From: Grimontia marina
GTDB taxonomy: Bacteria; Pseudomonadota; Gammaproteobacteria; Enterobacterales; Vibrionaceae
DNA length: 64,000 bases
Direction: 5' to 3'
Assembly (NCBI RefSeq): GCF_900060185.1
Contig: NZ_FIZY01000024.1
Coordinates: forward strand, 1-64,000
The stretch's first letter is position 1, and each line of letters opens with the position of its first letter. The notes beneath the pieces are model-generated. The model was not told the DNA's origin and ran no database searches. It saw nothing but the letters and a program-made list of their open reading frames with translations. The position numbers and the translations under genes were made by a program. Positions 1 through 9,134 of this stretch are shown here, piece after piece.

Positions 1-411
1 GAACTGAGTGCCGTCGACTGAAAGTAAACTTAGGCCAAACCATTTGTCATCGCTATCTTCCTGCTGGGTCCAATGGGCTGCTGTCAGTTTAAAAAGCGCT
101 TCCAAAGGTTGGGCGGTGAGGCGCTTTCTCGCTTGAGGGATAGCACTTGGTGCAACAGAATCCCCTAAGTGGTTGGAAAGCTTGAGGTCTAATTTATCTA
201 AAACTTCCGTGATGGGTTTATCCCGATACAAGCCAATACCGACAATCAACCAAACGACAAGTTCGGCGGGTAACTTACGCCGTCTCATACTGGCTTTGTT
301 GGTCGAATCAAGGGCTTGCTCTATCCATTCGAGCGGGAGTTCTTTTTGGAAGAGGGCCATTGATTCGGGTGCAGCAAACGTATCGACATCAATCAGCCAG
401 TGAGCCAACAT
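1..411 (-). mobile_element. IS4-family transposase, N-terminal part (cut by window edge)
   Basis: The minus strand is open from an ATG at 411 to the window edge, giving about 137 residues beginning MLAHWLIDVDTF. The segment resembles the N-terminal domain of IS4-type transposases, with a basic stretch (MRRRKLPAEL) and, near the edge, SVDGTQF, which fits the first aspartate of the DDE catalytic triad. The rest of the gene and the other end of the element lie outside the window, so intactness cannot be judged. The end facing mdh contains a strong hairpin (416-448) just upstream of the start codon. Family assignment is from remembered sequence character. Confidence 0.75.
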
Positions 412-415
412 AAAA

Positions 416-448
416 AATACCCTCAGCAATTAGTGTACTGAGGGTATT
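416..448. repeat. 11-bp inverted repeat at the mdh-side end of the IS
   Basis: Positions 416-426 and 438-448 are perfect 11-base inverted repeats around an 11-base spacer. The structure lies immediately upstream of the transposase start (411). In several insertion sequences, hairpins here limit transposase expression from read-through transcripts; that role is inferred. The outer terminal inverted repeat of the element was not located. Confidence 0.7.
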
Positions 449-536
449 GTTAACCATCTGTAGGATCGTTCAACTGATCAATGCCTTAACTGATCGGTGT
501 TAGCTTACCAGCCGCTTTTTCTCTTTGAGGAAAAAG

Positions 537-1472
537 TTACTTAACGAACTCTTCGCCCAGTTGGATATCTTTACGCAGTGTATCCAGCATGCTGTCCAGT
601 GCGTTTTGCTCGAAAGCACTCAGTGGGCCGTGATCCAGGATCTCTTCCACACCGTTTTTGCCCAGACGCACTGGTTGAGCGAAAAAGCGTGCATATTTGC
701 CATCGCCTTCCACATAAGCACACTCGACAACGTCTTGTTCGCCTTGAGCTGCACGAACCAGCGCCAGACCAAAGCGACACGCTGCTTGCCCCATAGACAG
801 GGTCGCAGAACCGCCACCCGCTTTCGCTTCGACGACTTCAGTACCCGCATCTTGGATACGTGGCGTCAGTGCAGCCACTTCTTCTTCAGTGAACTCAACA
901 CCCTCAACCTGAGACAGCAGCGGCAGGATGGTGACACCAGAGTGACCACCGATAACCGGTACACGAACATCGCTTGGATCTTTACCTTTCAGCTCAGCCA
1001 CAAAGGTTTCAGAACGGATGATATCCAACGTGGTCACACCGAAAAGGCGGTTCTTATCGTAAACACCCTTTGCTTTCAGCACTTCTGCTGCGATAGCAAC
1101 AGTGGTGTTCACTGGGTTAGTTATAATACCGATCAGTGCTTTCGGGCATACATCAGCAATTCTTTCACTCAGAGAACGAACGATACCTGCGTTCACGTTG
1201 AACAGATCAGAGCGATCCATACCTGGCTTACGCGCTACACCAGCCGAGATCAGAACAACGTCAGCACCTTCCAGCGCAGGCGTTGGATCTTCACCGCTGT
1301 AACCTTTGATCGATACTGGGGTAGGGATGTGGCTAAGATCGACCGCAACACCTGGTGTTACAGGTGCAATGTCATACAGAGCCAAATCAGAACCCGCAGG
1401 CAGACGGTTTTTCAAAAGCAGGGCTAAAGCTTGACCAATGCCACCAGCGGCGCCAATCACAGCAACTTTCAT
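537..1472 (-). CDS. mdh: Malate dehydrogenase, NAD-dependent
   Basis: Catalyses the reversible oxidation of malate to oxaloacetate with NAD in the citric acid cycle, in the cytoplasm. The 311-residue protein has the usual length for the gammaproteobacterial enzyme. It opens with the Rossmann motif GAAGGIG (residues 7-13), has the substrate arginines in [13 protein letters not shown] and TTLDIIRS, and the catalytic histidine in IGGHSG. It is divergent from argR with about 310 bp between them, the usual arrangement in Vibrionaceae and enterics. No convincing terminator follows the stop codon; an insertion sequence begins roughly 90-125 bp downstream. Assignment is secure. Confidence 0.98.
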   Translation of the reverse strand: MKVAVIGAAGGIGQALALLLKNRLPAGSDLALYDIAPVTPGVAVDLSHIPTPVSIKGYSGEDPTPALEGADVVLISAGVARKPGMDRSDLFNVNAGIVRSLSERIADVCPKALIGIITNPVNTTVAIAAEVLKAKGVYDKNRLFGVTTLDIIRSETFVAELKGKDPSDVRVPVIGGHSGVTILPLLSQVEGVEFTEEEVAALTPRIQDAGTEVVEAKAGGGSATLSMGQAACRFGLALVRAAQGEQDVVECAYVEGDGKYARFFAQPVRLGKNGVEEILDHGPLSAFEQNALDSMLDTLRKDIQLGEEFVK

Positions 1473-1781
1473 CTCGTTCTCCTTATTTACGATTTTATTA
1501 TTTCAGACCTTGGATACGAGGCAAGTCAGCAATAAGGTGGTTTACTTAAATCCACTGACAACCCCGCATGCATAACGGACCTCTGCGCATGATACGTTCC
1601 CATCATAGATAACCACAAGCTTATCAACCTGAGGATAAGCCGCGCTTCTCATTTTTATCTTCAAAGCCATCAAGGCCTGTTGAAAGGTGATAGGTGCGTC
1701 ACTTTACCGCTGATTTTATTGCTCACGAGTGAATCACTATGCAAGAATGCGCCATCCTGAGACGGGGAAGAAAGAAGATAT
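1473..1781. promoter_or_regulatory. mdh/argR divergent intergenic region
   Basis: This 309-bp stretch has no credible gene and must hold the opposing promoters of mdh (minus) and argR (plus). The only specific element picked out is one ARG-box-like site near 1730-1743. The start of argR is preceded by a purine-rich ribosome binding site (gaagaaagaagat). Confidence 0.6.
1730..1743. promoter_or_regulatory. Candidate ARG box (ArgR operator)
   Basis: The site reads TGAAT-N4-ATGCA, nine of ten matches to the two half-sites of the ArgR operator (TGAAT-N4-ATTCA), and lies about 40 bp upstream of argR. Autoregulation of argR through such boxes is known in enterics. Only one box is visible whereas operators usually hold two, so confidence is limited. 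Confidence 0.35.
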
Positions 1782-2252
1782 ATGCGCAATTCAGATAAAC
1801 AAGATCAATTGGTGAAGGCTTTTAAAGCCATCCTGAAAGAAGAAAAGTTCAGCTCTCAAGGCGAAATCGTAGATGCTCTGAAAGCGCAAGGCTTTGAGAA
1901 CATTAATCAATCTAAAGTCTCTCGCATGCTGACGAAGTTTGGCGCTGTGCGCACCCGAAACGCAAAAATGGAAATGGTGTACTGCCTGCCGGTAGAACTT
2001 GGCGTACCCACCACAAGCAGCCCACTGAAAGAGTTGGTGATGGATATCGATTACAACGACGCATTGGTTGTTATCCACACAGGTCCAGGTGCAGCGCAGC
2101 TTATCGCGCGCCTGCTGGACTCTCTGGGTAAAGCAGAAGGTATTCTTGGCGTGGTTGCCGGTGACGATACCATCTTCATCACTCCAACGCGCTCTACCAC
2201 CACTGTGCGACTGTTTGAAGCCGTTTGCGGACTTTTCGATTACTCCCGCTAA
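1782..2252 (+). CDS. argR: Arginine repressor ArgR
   Basis: Transcription factor that, with L-arginine as corepressor, forms hexamers and represses arginine biosynthesis genes. The 156-residue length matches the family. The N-terminal winged helix covers about residues 1-70 ([14 protein letters not shown], then [15 protein letters not shown]). The C-terminal oligomerisation and arginine-binding domain carries [14 protein letters not shown] and the acidic GDDTIF motif that contacts arginine. It is a single-gene unit divergent from mdh, with a possible self-operator at 1730-1743. A hairpin without a strong T-run follows the gene. Confidence 0.98.
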   Translation: MRNSDKQDQLVKAFKAILKEEKFSSQGEIVDALKAQGFENINQSKVSRMLTKFGAVRTRNAKMEMVYCLPVELGVPTTSSPLKELVMDIDYNDALVVIHTGPGAAQLIARLLDSLGKAEGILGVVAGDDTIFITPTRSTTTVRLFEAVCGLFDYSR

Positions 2253-2276
2253 TTCAAACTGAAAGTCCTTCAAAAT

Positions 2277-2306
2277 TGGCAGGATAATTATCCGATAATC
2301 CTGCCA
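2277..2306 (+). terminator. Possible terminator after argR
   Basis: A perfect 9-bp inverted repeat (2277-2285 with 2298-2306) around a 12-base loop, 25 bp after the argR stop. It is not followed by a run of T, so it may be a weak or factor-assisted terminator. Confidence 0.4.
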
Positions 2307-2654
2307 GCTTCCTTATCCAACTATTCACACCCTGAGACATTATTTTGTCTCACTAATGAGGCTGCCCCGCTTTTATCTCCCCCTACGCCTCAATTCGATG
2401 CGAAAGACCATGACAAAATATTTCACTAGTTTTAAATTTTGGAAACAGGTTTGTTATCATCCATAATCAAAGAATTCTAAATACACACAATAAATTGAGT
2501 CTTACACAAGACCTTACAAAGCAGTACTCGTCATTAGGTGAAGACAATAAAGGCGTATAAAACGCGCTGTGGAGATAGCCCGCTTTGTTGCGGGTTATCC
2601 GCATCTGATGTCAGGTTTTTTTACACTTTTACTTGCCGATTAAAGGACAATGGC
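2307..2654 (+). promoter_or_regulatory. Leader region of the TRAP transporter gene, with hairpin
   Basis: About 350 bp without a convincing gene. Near its 3' end, 2574-2583 and 2590-2599 form a 10-bp stem (one G-U pair) with a 6-base loop. This lies about 55 bp before the preferred start of the TRAP permease and could act in the leader RNA. A frame in register with the permease is open back to a GTG at 2538, but the ribosome binding site AAAGGA just before 2655 argues that translation begins after the hairpin. Confidence 0.5.
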
Positions 2655-5225
2655 ATGACGAAGACGACCGAGACACCGCAAGAAGCGCAGGATATTGTCG
2701 CTCAAGCGGACACCGGAGCCCGCGCTCCGTCAGGTTTACCAGGAAAAATCCTCTGGTTTGTTCCCTTGTGCTGGTCTATTTTCCAGCTCTGGTATGCCTC
2801 ACCATTTACTGTCGCGCTCAATGATACCGAGGCACGATCGATTCACTTGGCGTTTGCTATCTTTCTGGCATTCACCGCTTACCCCGCTCTGAAAAACTCT
2901 CCACGAGACCGTATTCCTCTCCAGGATTGGATTTTTGCGGCCGCAGGAAGCTTCTCAGCCGGGTACCTCTTCCTTTTCTATACCGAACTCGCTTCCCGCG
3001 CTGGTGCTCCAACAAGCTTTGATATCGTTGTTGCAGTCACAGGTATGATTTTGCTGCTGGAAGCAACACGACGTGCCCTTGGCCCACCGTTGATGGTCGT
3101 CGCGCTGGTATTTCTTATCTATACCTTCGCAGGCCCCTACATGCCCGATGTTATCGCGCACAAAGGAGCAAGCCTGAACAAAGCCATGTCCCATATGTGG
3201 CTGACCACTGAAGGTGTATTTGGTGTCGCACTGGGTGTGTCAACGTCTTTTGTCTTCCTGTTTGTACTCTTCGGTGCCTTGCTTGATCGTGCCGGTGCAG
3301 GTGGCTACTTCATCAAAGTGGCTTTCTCTATGCTCGGTCATATGCGTGGAGGTCCGGCAAAAGCTGCAGTTGTGGCTTCTGGTCTGTCGGGCCTTATCTC
3401 AGGTTCATCTATCGCAAACGTCGTGACGACCGGGGTTTTCACCATTCCACTGATGAAACGTGTCGGTTTCCCGGGAACCAAAGCGGGTGCGGTAGAGGTT
3501 GCAGCGTCAACCAATGGCCAACTTACACCACCTATCATGGGGGCAGCGGCCTTCCTGATGGTGGAATACGTCGGCATTCCTTACATTGAAGTGATTAAAG
3601 CGGCGATTTTACCTGCCATCATTTCTTACATTGCGCTTATCTATATTGTCCACCTCGAAGCCTGTAAGGCGGGAATGACAGGTCTGCCGCGTCGCCACCA
3701 ATCGACACTGGTGCAGTTTCTGCTGAGCTTCCTGACTATTGTGATTGGCATCTGTGTGCTTAGCTTTGCGGTCTACTATGGCATTGGCTGGACGAAAAAT
3801 GTGTTCGGTGCAGCGGCGAGCCCAATCATTGCTGTAGCGATTTTCATTGCCTACGTCGCGTTGGTTCGCTATTCAGCGCAATACAAGAAAGAGGCTGTAG
3901 AAGACCCAGCAGATACCGATCTCTCTGAGCTCCCTGATCCAGGTCCAACCGCACGTTCAGGTCTTTACTACCTACTCCCAATCGTGGTGCTGGTATGGTG
4001 TCTGATGGTTGAACGCTTCTCACCAGGCCTGTCCGCATTTTGGGCAACCCTTTTCATGATGTTCATCGTGGTGACCCAACGCCCGCTGTTTGCTTTCTTC
4101 CATGGCGAGTCTAACTTCGGCGAAGAAATCAAAAACGGTTTCATCGACTTGGCAGAAGGCTTTGTCGCCGGTGCACGTAACATGATTGGTATCGGTGTAG
4201 CGACTGCTGCAGCGGGCATTGTGGTAGGTGTGGTCACACTGACGGGTATTGGTTTGGTGATGACTGACTTCGTTGAGTTCATCTCCGGCGGTAACATCAT
4301 GCTGATGCTGCTGTTCACCGCAATCATCAGCCTGATCTTGGGTATGGGTCTACCAACCACAGCAAACTATATCGTGGTATCTACCCTGATGGCCCCAGTT
4401 ATTGTGACGTTAGGTGCACAAGAAGGTCTTATCATCCCACTAATCGCCGTTCATCTGTTCGTGTTCTACTTCGGTATTCTGGCAGATGATACCCCACCGG
4501 TAGGTCTTGCAGCCTTCGCAGCGGCGGCGATTGCGAAATCTGACCCAATCAAAACCGGTATCCAGGGTTTCACCTACGATATTCGTACCGCGATCCTGCC
4601 GTTTATGTTCATTTTCAACACCCAACTGTTGTTAATGGACATCGAAGGTCCAGTGCATCTTTTACTGACTATTGGCTCAGCCGTGATCGCCATGCTCGCC
4701 TTCTCAGCCGCGACGCAAGGTTGGTGGTTCACCAAGAACAAATGGTGGGAGACACTGCTGCTGGTGCTGATCACTTTCTCACTGTTCCGTCCAGGTTACT
4801 GGTGGGATCAAGTTTATCCCGCAACCAATGATTACCCAGGTTCTTCTATTATCGAAGTGGCAGAAAAGCTGCCCGATGGCCAAACGCTTAACCTACAAGT
4901 TCGTGGTGAAACCATCGACGGTGATATCGTCACCAAACACGTTCACTTGCCCATTGACTATGCACAGGCAGAAGGTCTGGCCCGAGTCATGTCTACTGGC
5001 CTGGAACTGCGTGATGAAGAAGGCGCGAAACTGGTCGATATGGTTCAGTGGGGTAGCCCGGCATCAGATGCCGGTATCGATTTCGACTGGGAAATCGTTC
5101 AGGTGAGTACACCCGCGGAGCGGCCGTCAAAAGAGTGGGTATTCGTCCCTACCTTGCTTCTTCTTGCGGCTATGGCCTGGAACCAGCGCCGCCGCATCAA
5201 AAGATCAGAACAACAAACAGCGTAA
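2655..5225 (+). CDS. TRAP-TAXI transporter, fused permease
   Basis: Inner-membrane permease of the tripartite ATP-independent periplasmic type in which the small and large membrane subunits are fused; it imports an organic solute driven by ion gradients with a periplasmic TAXI binding protein. The chosen ATG at 2655 follows AAAGGA and gives 856 residues. Many hydrophobic segments run through most of the protein, including GLISGSSIANVVTTG and the large-subunit motif GMGLPTTANYIV. After the last large-subunit helices a soluble section of about 110 residues (GSPASDAGIDFDWEIVQV, PDZ-like) resembles the DUF3394 C-terminal module, then a final helix and basic tail. No TAXI binding protein gene is adjacent. 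The next gene is a UspA protein, a common TRAP partner. Substrate unknown. Confidence 0.92.
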   Translation: MTKTTETPQEAQDIVAQADTGARAPSGLPGKILWFVPLCWSIFQLWYASPFTVALNDTEARSIHLAFAIFLAFTAYPALKNSPRDRIPLQDWIFAAAGSFSAGYLFLFYTELASRAGAPTSFDIVVAVTGMILLLEATRRALGPPLMVVALVFLIYTFAGPYMPDVIAHKGASLNKAMSHMWLTTEGVFGVALGVSTSFVFLFVLFGALLDRAGAGGYFIKVAFSMLGHMRGGPAKAAVVASGLSGLISGSSIANVVTTGVFTIPLMKRVGFPGTKAGAVEVAASTNGQLTPPIMGAAAFLMVEYVGIPYIEVIKAAILPAIISYIALIYIVHLEACKAGMTGLPRRHQSTLVQFLLSFLTIVIGICVLSFAVYYGIGWTKNVFGAAASPIIAVAIFIAYVALVRYSAQYKKEAVEDPADTDLSELPDPGPTARSGLYYLLPIVVLVWCLMVERFSPGLSAFWATLFMMFIVVTQRPLFAFFHGESNFGEEIKNGFIDLAEGFVAGARNMIGIGVATAAAGIVVGVVTLTGIGLVMTDFVEFISGGNIMLMLLFTAIISLILGMGLPTTANYIVVSTLMAPVIVTLGAQEGLIIPLIAVHLFVFYFGILADDTPPVGLAAFAAAAIAKSDPIKTGIQGFTYDIRTAILPFMFIFNTQLLLMDIEGPVHLLLTIGSAVIAMLAFSAATQGWWFTKNKWWETLLLVLITFSLFRPGYWWDQVYPATNDYPGSSIIEVAEKLPDGQTLNLQVRGETIDGDIVTKHVHLPIDYAQAEGLARVMSTGLELRDEEGAKLVDMVQWGSPASDAGIDFDWEIVQVSTPAERPSKEWVFVPTLLLLAAMAWNQRRRIKRSEQQTA

Positions 5226-5276
5226 TCAGTCCGGGGCATTACGCCCCGGTCACTACCAAACAAGAGAGTAGACGAT

Positions 5277-5714
5277 ATGTATAAACACATTCTGGTCCCT
5301 GTTGATTTGAATGATGAAAGCTTTGCTGATAAAGCAGTAGAGCACGCTGTTTGGCTGGCAGGACAAACCGGTGCTACTTTGCACCTGTTGACTGCGCTGC
5401 CGGGAATTCATAACTCCATGGTACAGTCATACTTCCCGGAAGATGCAGCCCGCCAGATGAAACAGGACGTACGTAACAACCTTAAAGCCTTTGCTGAGCG
5501 CATTGTGCCGGAAGGCATCTCGTATGATTTGTCTGTAGCTGAAGGCAAGCCTTACAAGGCCATCGTCAAAACCGCTGACAGCCTTGGCTGCGATTTAATC
5601 GTGATGCCAAGCCACAAGCGCTCTAAAGCCAACAAGCTTATCATTGGCTCAGTAGCATCCAAGGTGCTGGAGCAATCAAAAGTCAACGTGTTGATCATGA
5701 AGCCTCAAGGCTGA
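5277..5714 (+). CDS. Universal stress protein, UspA family
   Basis: A 145-residue cytoplasmic single-domain Usp protein. It begins MYKHILVPVDLND with the ATP-contacting aspartate after the first strand. It ends with the nucleotide-binding pattern G-2x-G-9x-G(S) as IIGSVASKVLEQSKVNVLIM, preceded by DLIVMPSHKR. It lies 51 bp after the TRAP permease and ends at a strong terminator, so the two are probably one operon. In Halomonas the UspA protein TeaD tunes the TeaABC TRAP transporter in an ATP-dependent way; a similar role here is inferred from position. Confidence 0.93.
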   Translation: MYKHILVPVDLNDESFADKAVEHAVWLAGQTGATLHLLTALPGIHNSMVQSYFPEDAARQMKQDVRNNLKAFAERIVPEGISYDLSVAEGKPYKAIVKTADSLGCDLIVMPSHKRSKANKLIIGSVASKVLEQSKVNVLIMKPQG

Positions 5715-5731
5715 TAGCGATACCAAGATCT

Positions 5732-5761
5732 AAAAAGGGCGGTATCGATACCGCCCTTTTT
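5732..5761. terminator. Bidirectional terminator between uspA and ubiX
   Basis: A perfect 30-bp palindrome with A5 at one end and T5 at the other and a GC-rich core (gggcggtatc). It lies between two convergent genes and can end transcription from both sides. Confidence 0.93.
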
Positions 5762-5778
5762 CTTTATCTGAATGAGAG

Positions 5779-6411
5779 TTACTTATCGCGCTGGTCATAG
5801 CCCCATCGCGGCACCAAGACCTGCTCAACCCCAAGATGATCGAGAATACGTGCCACCATAAAGTCCACCAGATCATCGATAGACTTTGGTTGGTGATAAA
5901 ACCCCGGTGCAGCAGGCATGATGGTCACGCCCATTTGCGATAACTTCAGCATATTCTCTAGGTGAAGAGTGGAGAATGGCGTTTCACGCACCACCAATAG
6001 TAGTTGGCCACGCTCTTTCAGCACCACATCTGCAGCGCGTTCTGCCAGATTATCCGACATGCCATGGGCAATCGCAGCTAGCGAGCCAGCCGAACAGGGG
6101 CACACCACCATTTTCTTAGGTGCCGCAGAGCCCGATGCAACGGGCGAGAACCAATCCTCTTTGCTACATACGATCAACTTGTCAGTCGGCGCATTGAGAT
6201 GTTTTACCAAGGCTTCTTTCGCCGCGTCGGGACCAGATGGCAGTTTTATACCATGCTCGGTGGCGAACACCACGCGTGCGGCGGATGACACCAGCAAATA
6301 GACTTCATAGTCTGCCGCCAGCAAGCACTCCAGCAGGCGAAGTCCATAGGGCGCGCCTGATGCACCACTCCAAGCCAGTGTAATGCGTTTGTCGCTCATT
6401 GAAGTTGCCAT
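5779..6411 (-). CDS. ubiX: Flavin prenyltransferase UbiX
   Basis: Makes prenylated FMN, the cofactor of the UbiD decarboxylase in ubiquinone synthesis, by joining dimethylallyl phosphate to reduced FMN. The 210-residue protein has the flavoprotein-like start [12 protein letters not shown], the [16 protein letters not shown] segment and the C-terminal [13 protein letters not shown] and [11 protein letters not shown] motifs. The start at 6411 is supported by an AAGGA that overlaps the mpl stop codon; a second in-frame ATG four codons later is possible. It is 7 bp downstream of mpl and probably co-transcribed and coupled with it. Confidence 0.96.
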   Translation of the reverse strand: MATSMSDKRITLAWSGASGAPYGLRLLECLLAADYEVYLLVSSAARVVFATEHGIKLPSGPDAAKEALVKHLNAPTDKLIVCSKEDWFSPVASGSAAPKKMVVCPCSAGSLAAIAHGMSDNLAERAADVVLKERGQLLLVVRETPFSTLHLENMLKLSQMGVTIMPAAPGFYHQPKSIDDLVDFMVARILDHLGVEQVLVPRWGYDQRDK

Positions 6412-6418
6412 GTGTTCC

Positions 6419-7774
6419 TTATTGTTGTTCCAACTTGGCTTTCAGTTTGTCGTGAATGCCACCAAAACCACCGTTACTCATCACCAGTATAACGTCGTCT
6501 ACCTTGGCCCCACTGGCAATGCCTGAAACCAGTGCATCAATCTCGTCAAAGGTTTGCGCTGGTGCTTTGCACGCTTCCGCTACCTCTTTGACAGACCATT
6601 CGATATGCTCCGGCTGGAAAAGCAATACCTCATCGGCAGCATCCAGTGACGGTGCAATCTCGTCTTTATGTACGCCAAGCTTCATGGTGTTGGATCTCGG
6701 CTCCAACACCGCAAGGATACGACGCTCACCCACTTTGGCACGTAGGCCTTCCAGTGTGGTTTTAATTGCAGTTGGGTGATGGGCGAAATCGTCATAGACA
6801 GTCACACCGTTAAAGTCGCCTTTGTGCTCCAGACGCCGTTTGGTGTTGATGAAACGCCCCAAGGCTTCACAAGCCAGATCCGGTGTGACACCGACGTGAC
6901 GTACAGCAGCAATAGCCATCAATGCATTACTGACATTGTGATCGCCAATCAGATCCCACTTAACCGTACCGACCGACTCGCCTTCAAAACACACATCAAA
7001 TTTACTACCATCAGCTACGCGTTTCTCGGCTTTCCAAGTACCGTCTTCACCGGCAAACTCCAGCTCGCTCCAGCAACCCATCTCCAGCGTCGATTTAATG
7101 TTTTCATCATTCGAAGGCACAATGATGCGGCCGATTCCCGGCACTGTCCGCACCAAATGATGGAATTGACGTTTAATCGCATTCAGATCGTCGAAGATGT
7201 CAGCATGATCGAACTCAAGATTGTTCATGACCAGCGTGCGTGGATGGTAATGCACGAACTTAGAGCGCTTATCGAAAAAAGCACTGTCGTATTCATCCGC
7301 TTCGACCACAAAGAACATGGTTTCACCCAAACGGGCAGATACGCCAAAGTTACCCGGTACGCCACCAATCAAAAAGCCTGGCTGATAGCCGCAATCTTCC
7401 AAAACCCAAGCCAGCATACTCGCTGTCGTGGTTTTACCATGCGTACCTGCTACCGCCAGTACCCAGCGATCTTTAAGCAGGAACTCCAACAGCCATTGGG
7501 GGCCGGAAGTGTAATTGAGGTTTTTATTCAGCACATATTCCACGCACGGATTGCCGCGGCTCATAGCATTTCCAACCACCACCAGATCCGGTGCCGGATC
7601 AAGCTGAGAAGGATCGTAGCCCTGAATGATCTCTATACCCTGAGATTCCAACAGTGTGCTCATTGGCGGGTAAACATTGGCGTCACAACCTGTCACTTTA
7701 TGACCCAGTTGTCTCGCCAGAATGGCTGCGCCGCCCATAAAGGTGCCGCAAATCCCTAAAATGTGTATATGCAT
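6419..7774 (-). CDS. mpl: Murein peptide ligase Mpl
   Basis: UDP-N-acetylmuramate:L-alanyl-gamma-D-glutamyl-meso-diaminopimelate ligase, which reattaches recycled murein tripeptide to UDP-MurNAc in cell-wall recycling. The 451-residue cytoplasmic protein has the Mur-ligase layout: an N-terminal Rossmann-like domain ([15 protein letters not shown]), a central ATPase domain with P-loop [11 protein letters not shown], and a C-terminal domain. [17 protein letters not shown] and EFDHADIF are typical of Mpl. It leads an mpl-ubiX unit and is divergent from fbp. Confidence 0.97.
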   Translation of the reverse strand: MHIHILGICGTFMGGAAILARQLGHKVTGCDANVYPPMSTLLESQGIEIIQGYDPSQLDPAPDLVVVGNAMSRGNPCVEYVLNKNLNYTSGPQWLLEFLLKDRWVLAVAGTHGKTTTASMLAWVLEDCGYQPGFLIGGVPGNFGVSARLGETMFFVVEADEYDSAFFDKRSKFVHYHPRTLVMNNLEFDHADIFDDLNAIKRQFHHLVRTVPGIGRIIVPSNDENIKSTLEMGCWSELEFAGEDGTWKAEKRVADGSKFDVCFEGESVGTVKWDLIGDHNVSNALMAIAAVRHVGVTPDLACEALGRFINTKRRLEHKGDFNGVTVYDDFAHHPTAIKTTLEGLRAKVGERRILAVLEPRSNTMKLGVHKDEIAPSLDAADEVLLFQPEHIEWSVKEVAEACKAPAQTFDEIDALVSGIASGAKVDDVILVMSNGGFGGIHDKLKAKLEQQ

Positions 7775-7922
7775 AAGGTTCCGTCAGCTTAAAACCGTCG
7801 TTCTGCATCTCCAAGGATCACAGTTCCCGACATGTCCAAATTACTTCGATACGAATAAAAAGTTCTACACTATAAAATGTGTAACAAGTTGATTTTTTGT
7901 CCGGTTGTGACGTTACGTTTTT

Positions 7923-7938
7923 GGCAAAAACTTTTGCC
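7923..7938. repeat. 16-bp palindrome in the mpl/fbp intergenic region
   Basis: Seven-base arms (GGCAAAA and TTTTGCC) around two bases lie between the divergent mpl and fbp genes, about 130 bp before fbp. It could be an operator, but no regulator can be assigned. Nothing else was recognised in the surrounding 294 bp. Confidence 0.35.
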
Positions 7939-8068
7939 TGCCGTCCAAGCGATGCACCGAACACTTCGAATCAACCGGGAAAGTAAAGGCCTTATTGCAC
8001 TCCGCTTGTGACTTTGCTTCCCAGCATCTTACCCAAGAAACCAATAACAGACATCAAAAGGATCTGGA

Positions 8069-9085
8069 ATGTCCGATATGCGTACACTTGGCGAGTTCAT
8101 TGTTGAAAAACAACATGAATATCCTAGCGCCAGTGGAGAACTCAGCTCACTACTCTCCTCTATCCGACTGGCCGCCAAAATCGTTAACCGTGAAATCAAC
8201 AAAGCCGGTTTGGCTGATATCACTGGCGCATTTGGTGGCGAGAACGTCCAAGGCGAAGAACAACAAAAACTGGACGTCTACGCGAACGAAAAATTCAAAG
8301 CTGCCATGGCGGCACGCGATCAAGTGTGTGGTGTAGCCAGTGAGGAAGAAGATGACGCGGTTATCTTCGACACCGAACTTGGCCGCAACGCCAAGTATGT
8401 CATCTTGATGGATCCACTCGATGGCTCCTCCAACATTGACGTTAATGTCTCCGTTGGCACCATCTTCTCCATCTACCGCCGTGTTTCCCCTATCGGCCAA
8501 CCGGCCACCATGGAAGATTTCCTCCAACCGGGTAACCGGCAGGTGGCGGCGGGTTACATCATCTACGGTTCCTCTACCATGTTGGTTTACACCACAGGTA
8601 ACGGCGTACACGGCTTCACCTACGATCCATCCATCGGCGCGTTCTGCTTATCCCATGAGAACATGACCATCCCGCAAGATGGTAAAATCTACTCCATCAA
8701 CGAAGGGAACTACATTCGCTTCCCACTTGGGGTGAAGAAGTACATCAAATACTGCCAGGAAAACGAGCCAACTGACGGCCGTCCTTACACTTCGCGCTAC
8801 ATCGGCTCATTGGTGTCCGATTTCCACCGTAATATGCTCAAAGGCGGTTTGTACTTATACCCAAGCACAGCGGCTTACCCAAGCGGAAAACTGCGCCTGC
8901 TTTATGAGTGCAACCCAATGGCTTTTATCATTGAGCAAGCGGGCGGGAAGGCGTCAGATGGTGCGCAACGCATCATGGATATCAAACCCACCGAGCTCCA
9001 CCAGCGAGTACCGTTTTTTGTGGGTTCCACCCACATGGTTGAGAAAGTCGAAGAGTTTCTTGAGAACTTCCCAGACGAAGAGTAA
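8069..9085 (+). CDS. fbp: Fructose-1,6-bisphosphatase, class I
   Basis: Removes the 1-phosphate from fructose 1,6-bisphosphate in gluconeogenesis. The 338-residue protein is typical of class I enzymes. It shows the metal-binding acidic segment SEEEDD, the signature [12 protein letters not shown] and the substrate-site segment GGLYLYPST. The start is preceded by AAGGATCTGGA. It is a single-gene unit with a shared terminator at 9098-9123, facing tamB. In E. coli fbp, mpl and the tam/ytf genes are also near neighbours. Confidence 0.98.
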   Translation: MSDMRTLGEFIVEKQHEYPSASGELSSLLSSIRLAAKIVNREINKAGLADITGAFGGENVQGEEQQKLDVYANEKFKAAMAARDQVCGVASEEEDDAVIFDTELGRNAKYVILMDPLDGSSNIDVNVSVGTIFSIYRRVSPIGQPATMEDFLQPGNRQVAAGYIIYGSSTMLVYTTGNGVHGFTYDPSIGAFCLSHENMTIPQDGKIYSINEGNYIRFPLGVKKYIKYCQENEPTDGRPYTSRYIGSLVSDFHRNMLKGGLYLYPSTAAYPSGKLRLLYECNPMAFIIEQAGGKASDGAQRIMDIKPTELHQRVPFFVGSTHMVEKVEEFLENFPDEE

Positions 9086-9097
9086 GTGTCTAAAAAG

Positions 9098-9123
9098 AAA
9101 GCCCGGTTTCAATACCGGGCTTT
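9098..9123. terminator. Bidirectional terminator between fbp and tamB
   Basis: A 10-bp perfect stem (aaagcccggt with its complement) and 6-base loop, followed by a T-run on the plus strand and by A-rich sequence on the other side. It can end both fbp and tamB transcription. Confidence 0.92.
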
Positions 9124-9134
9124 TTGTTTTTGGG

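Noticed and set aside
515-536. Hairpin directly after mdh as its terminator
   Set aside because: The 7-bp stem is A/T only apart from its ends and no T-run follows on the minus strand.
525-1427. A 300-codon open frame on the plus strand opposite mdh
   Set aside because: It is antisense to a secure gene, has low-complexity unprotein-like composition (many His, Thr, Arg, Gln) and no ribosome binding site.
2538-2654. Upstream GTG start of the TRAP permease
   Set aside because: It would add 39 unlike-membrane residues encoded by the leader hairpin; AAAGGA before 2655 gives a better start.
6776-7759. A 327-codon plus-strand frame opposite mpl
   Set aside because: Antisense shadow; mpl has all Mur-ligase motifs.
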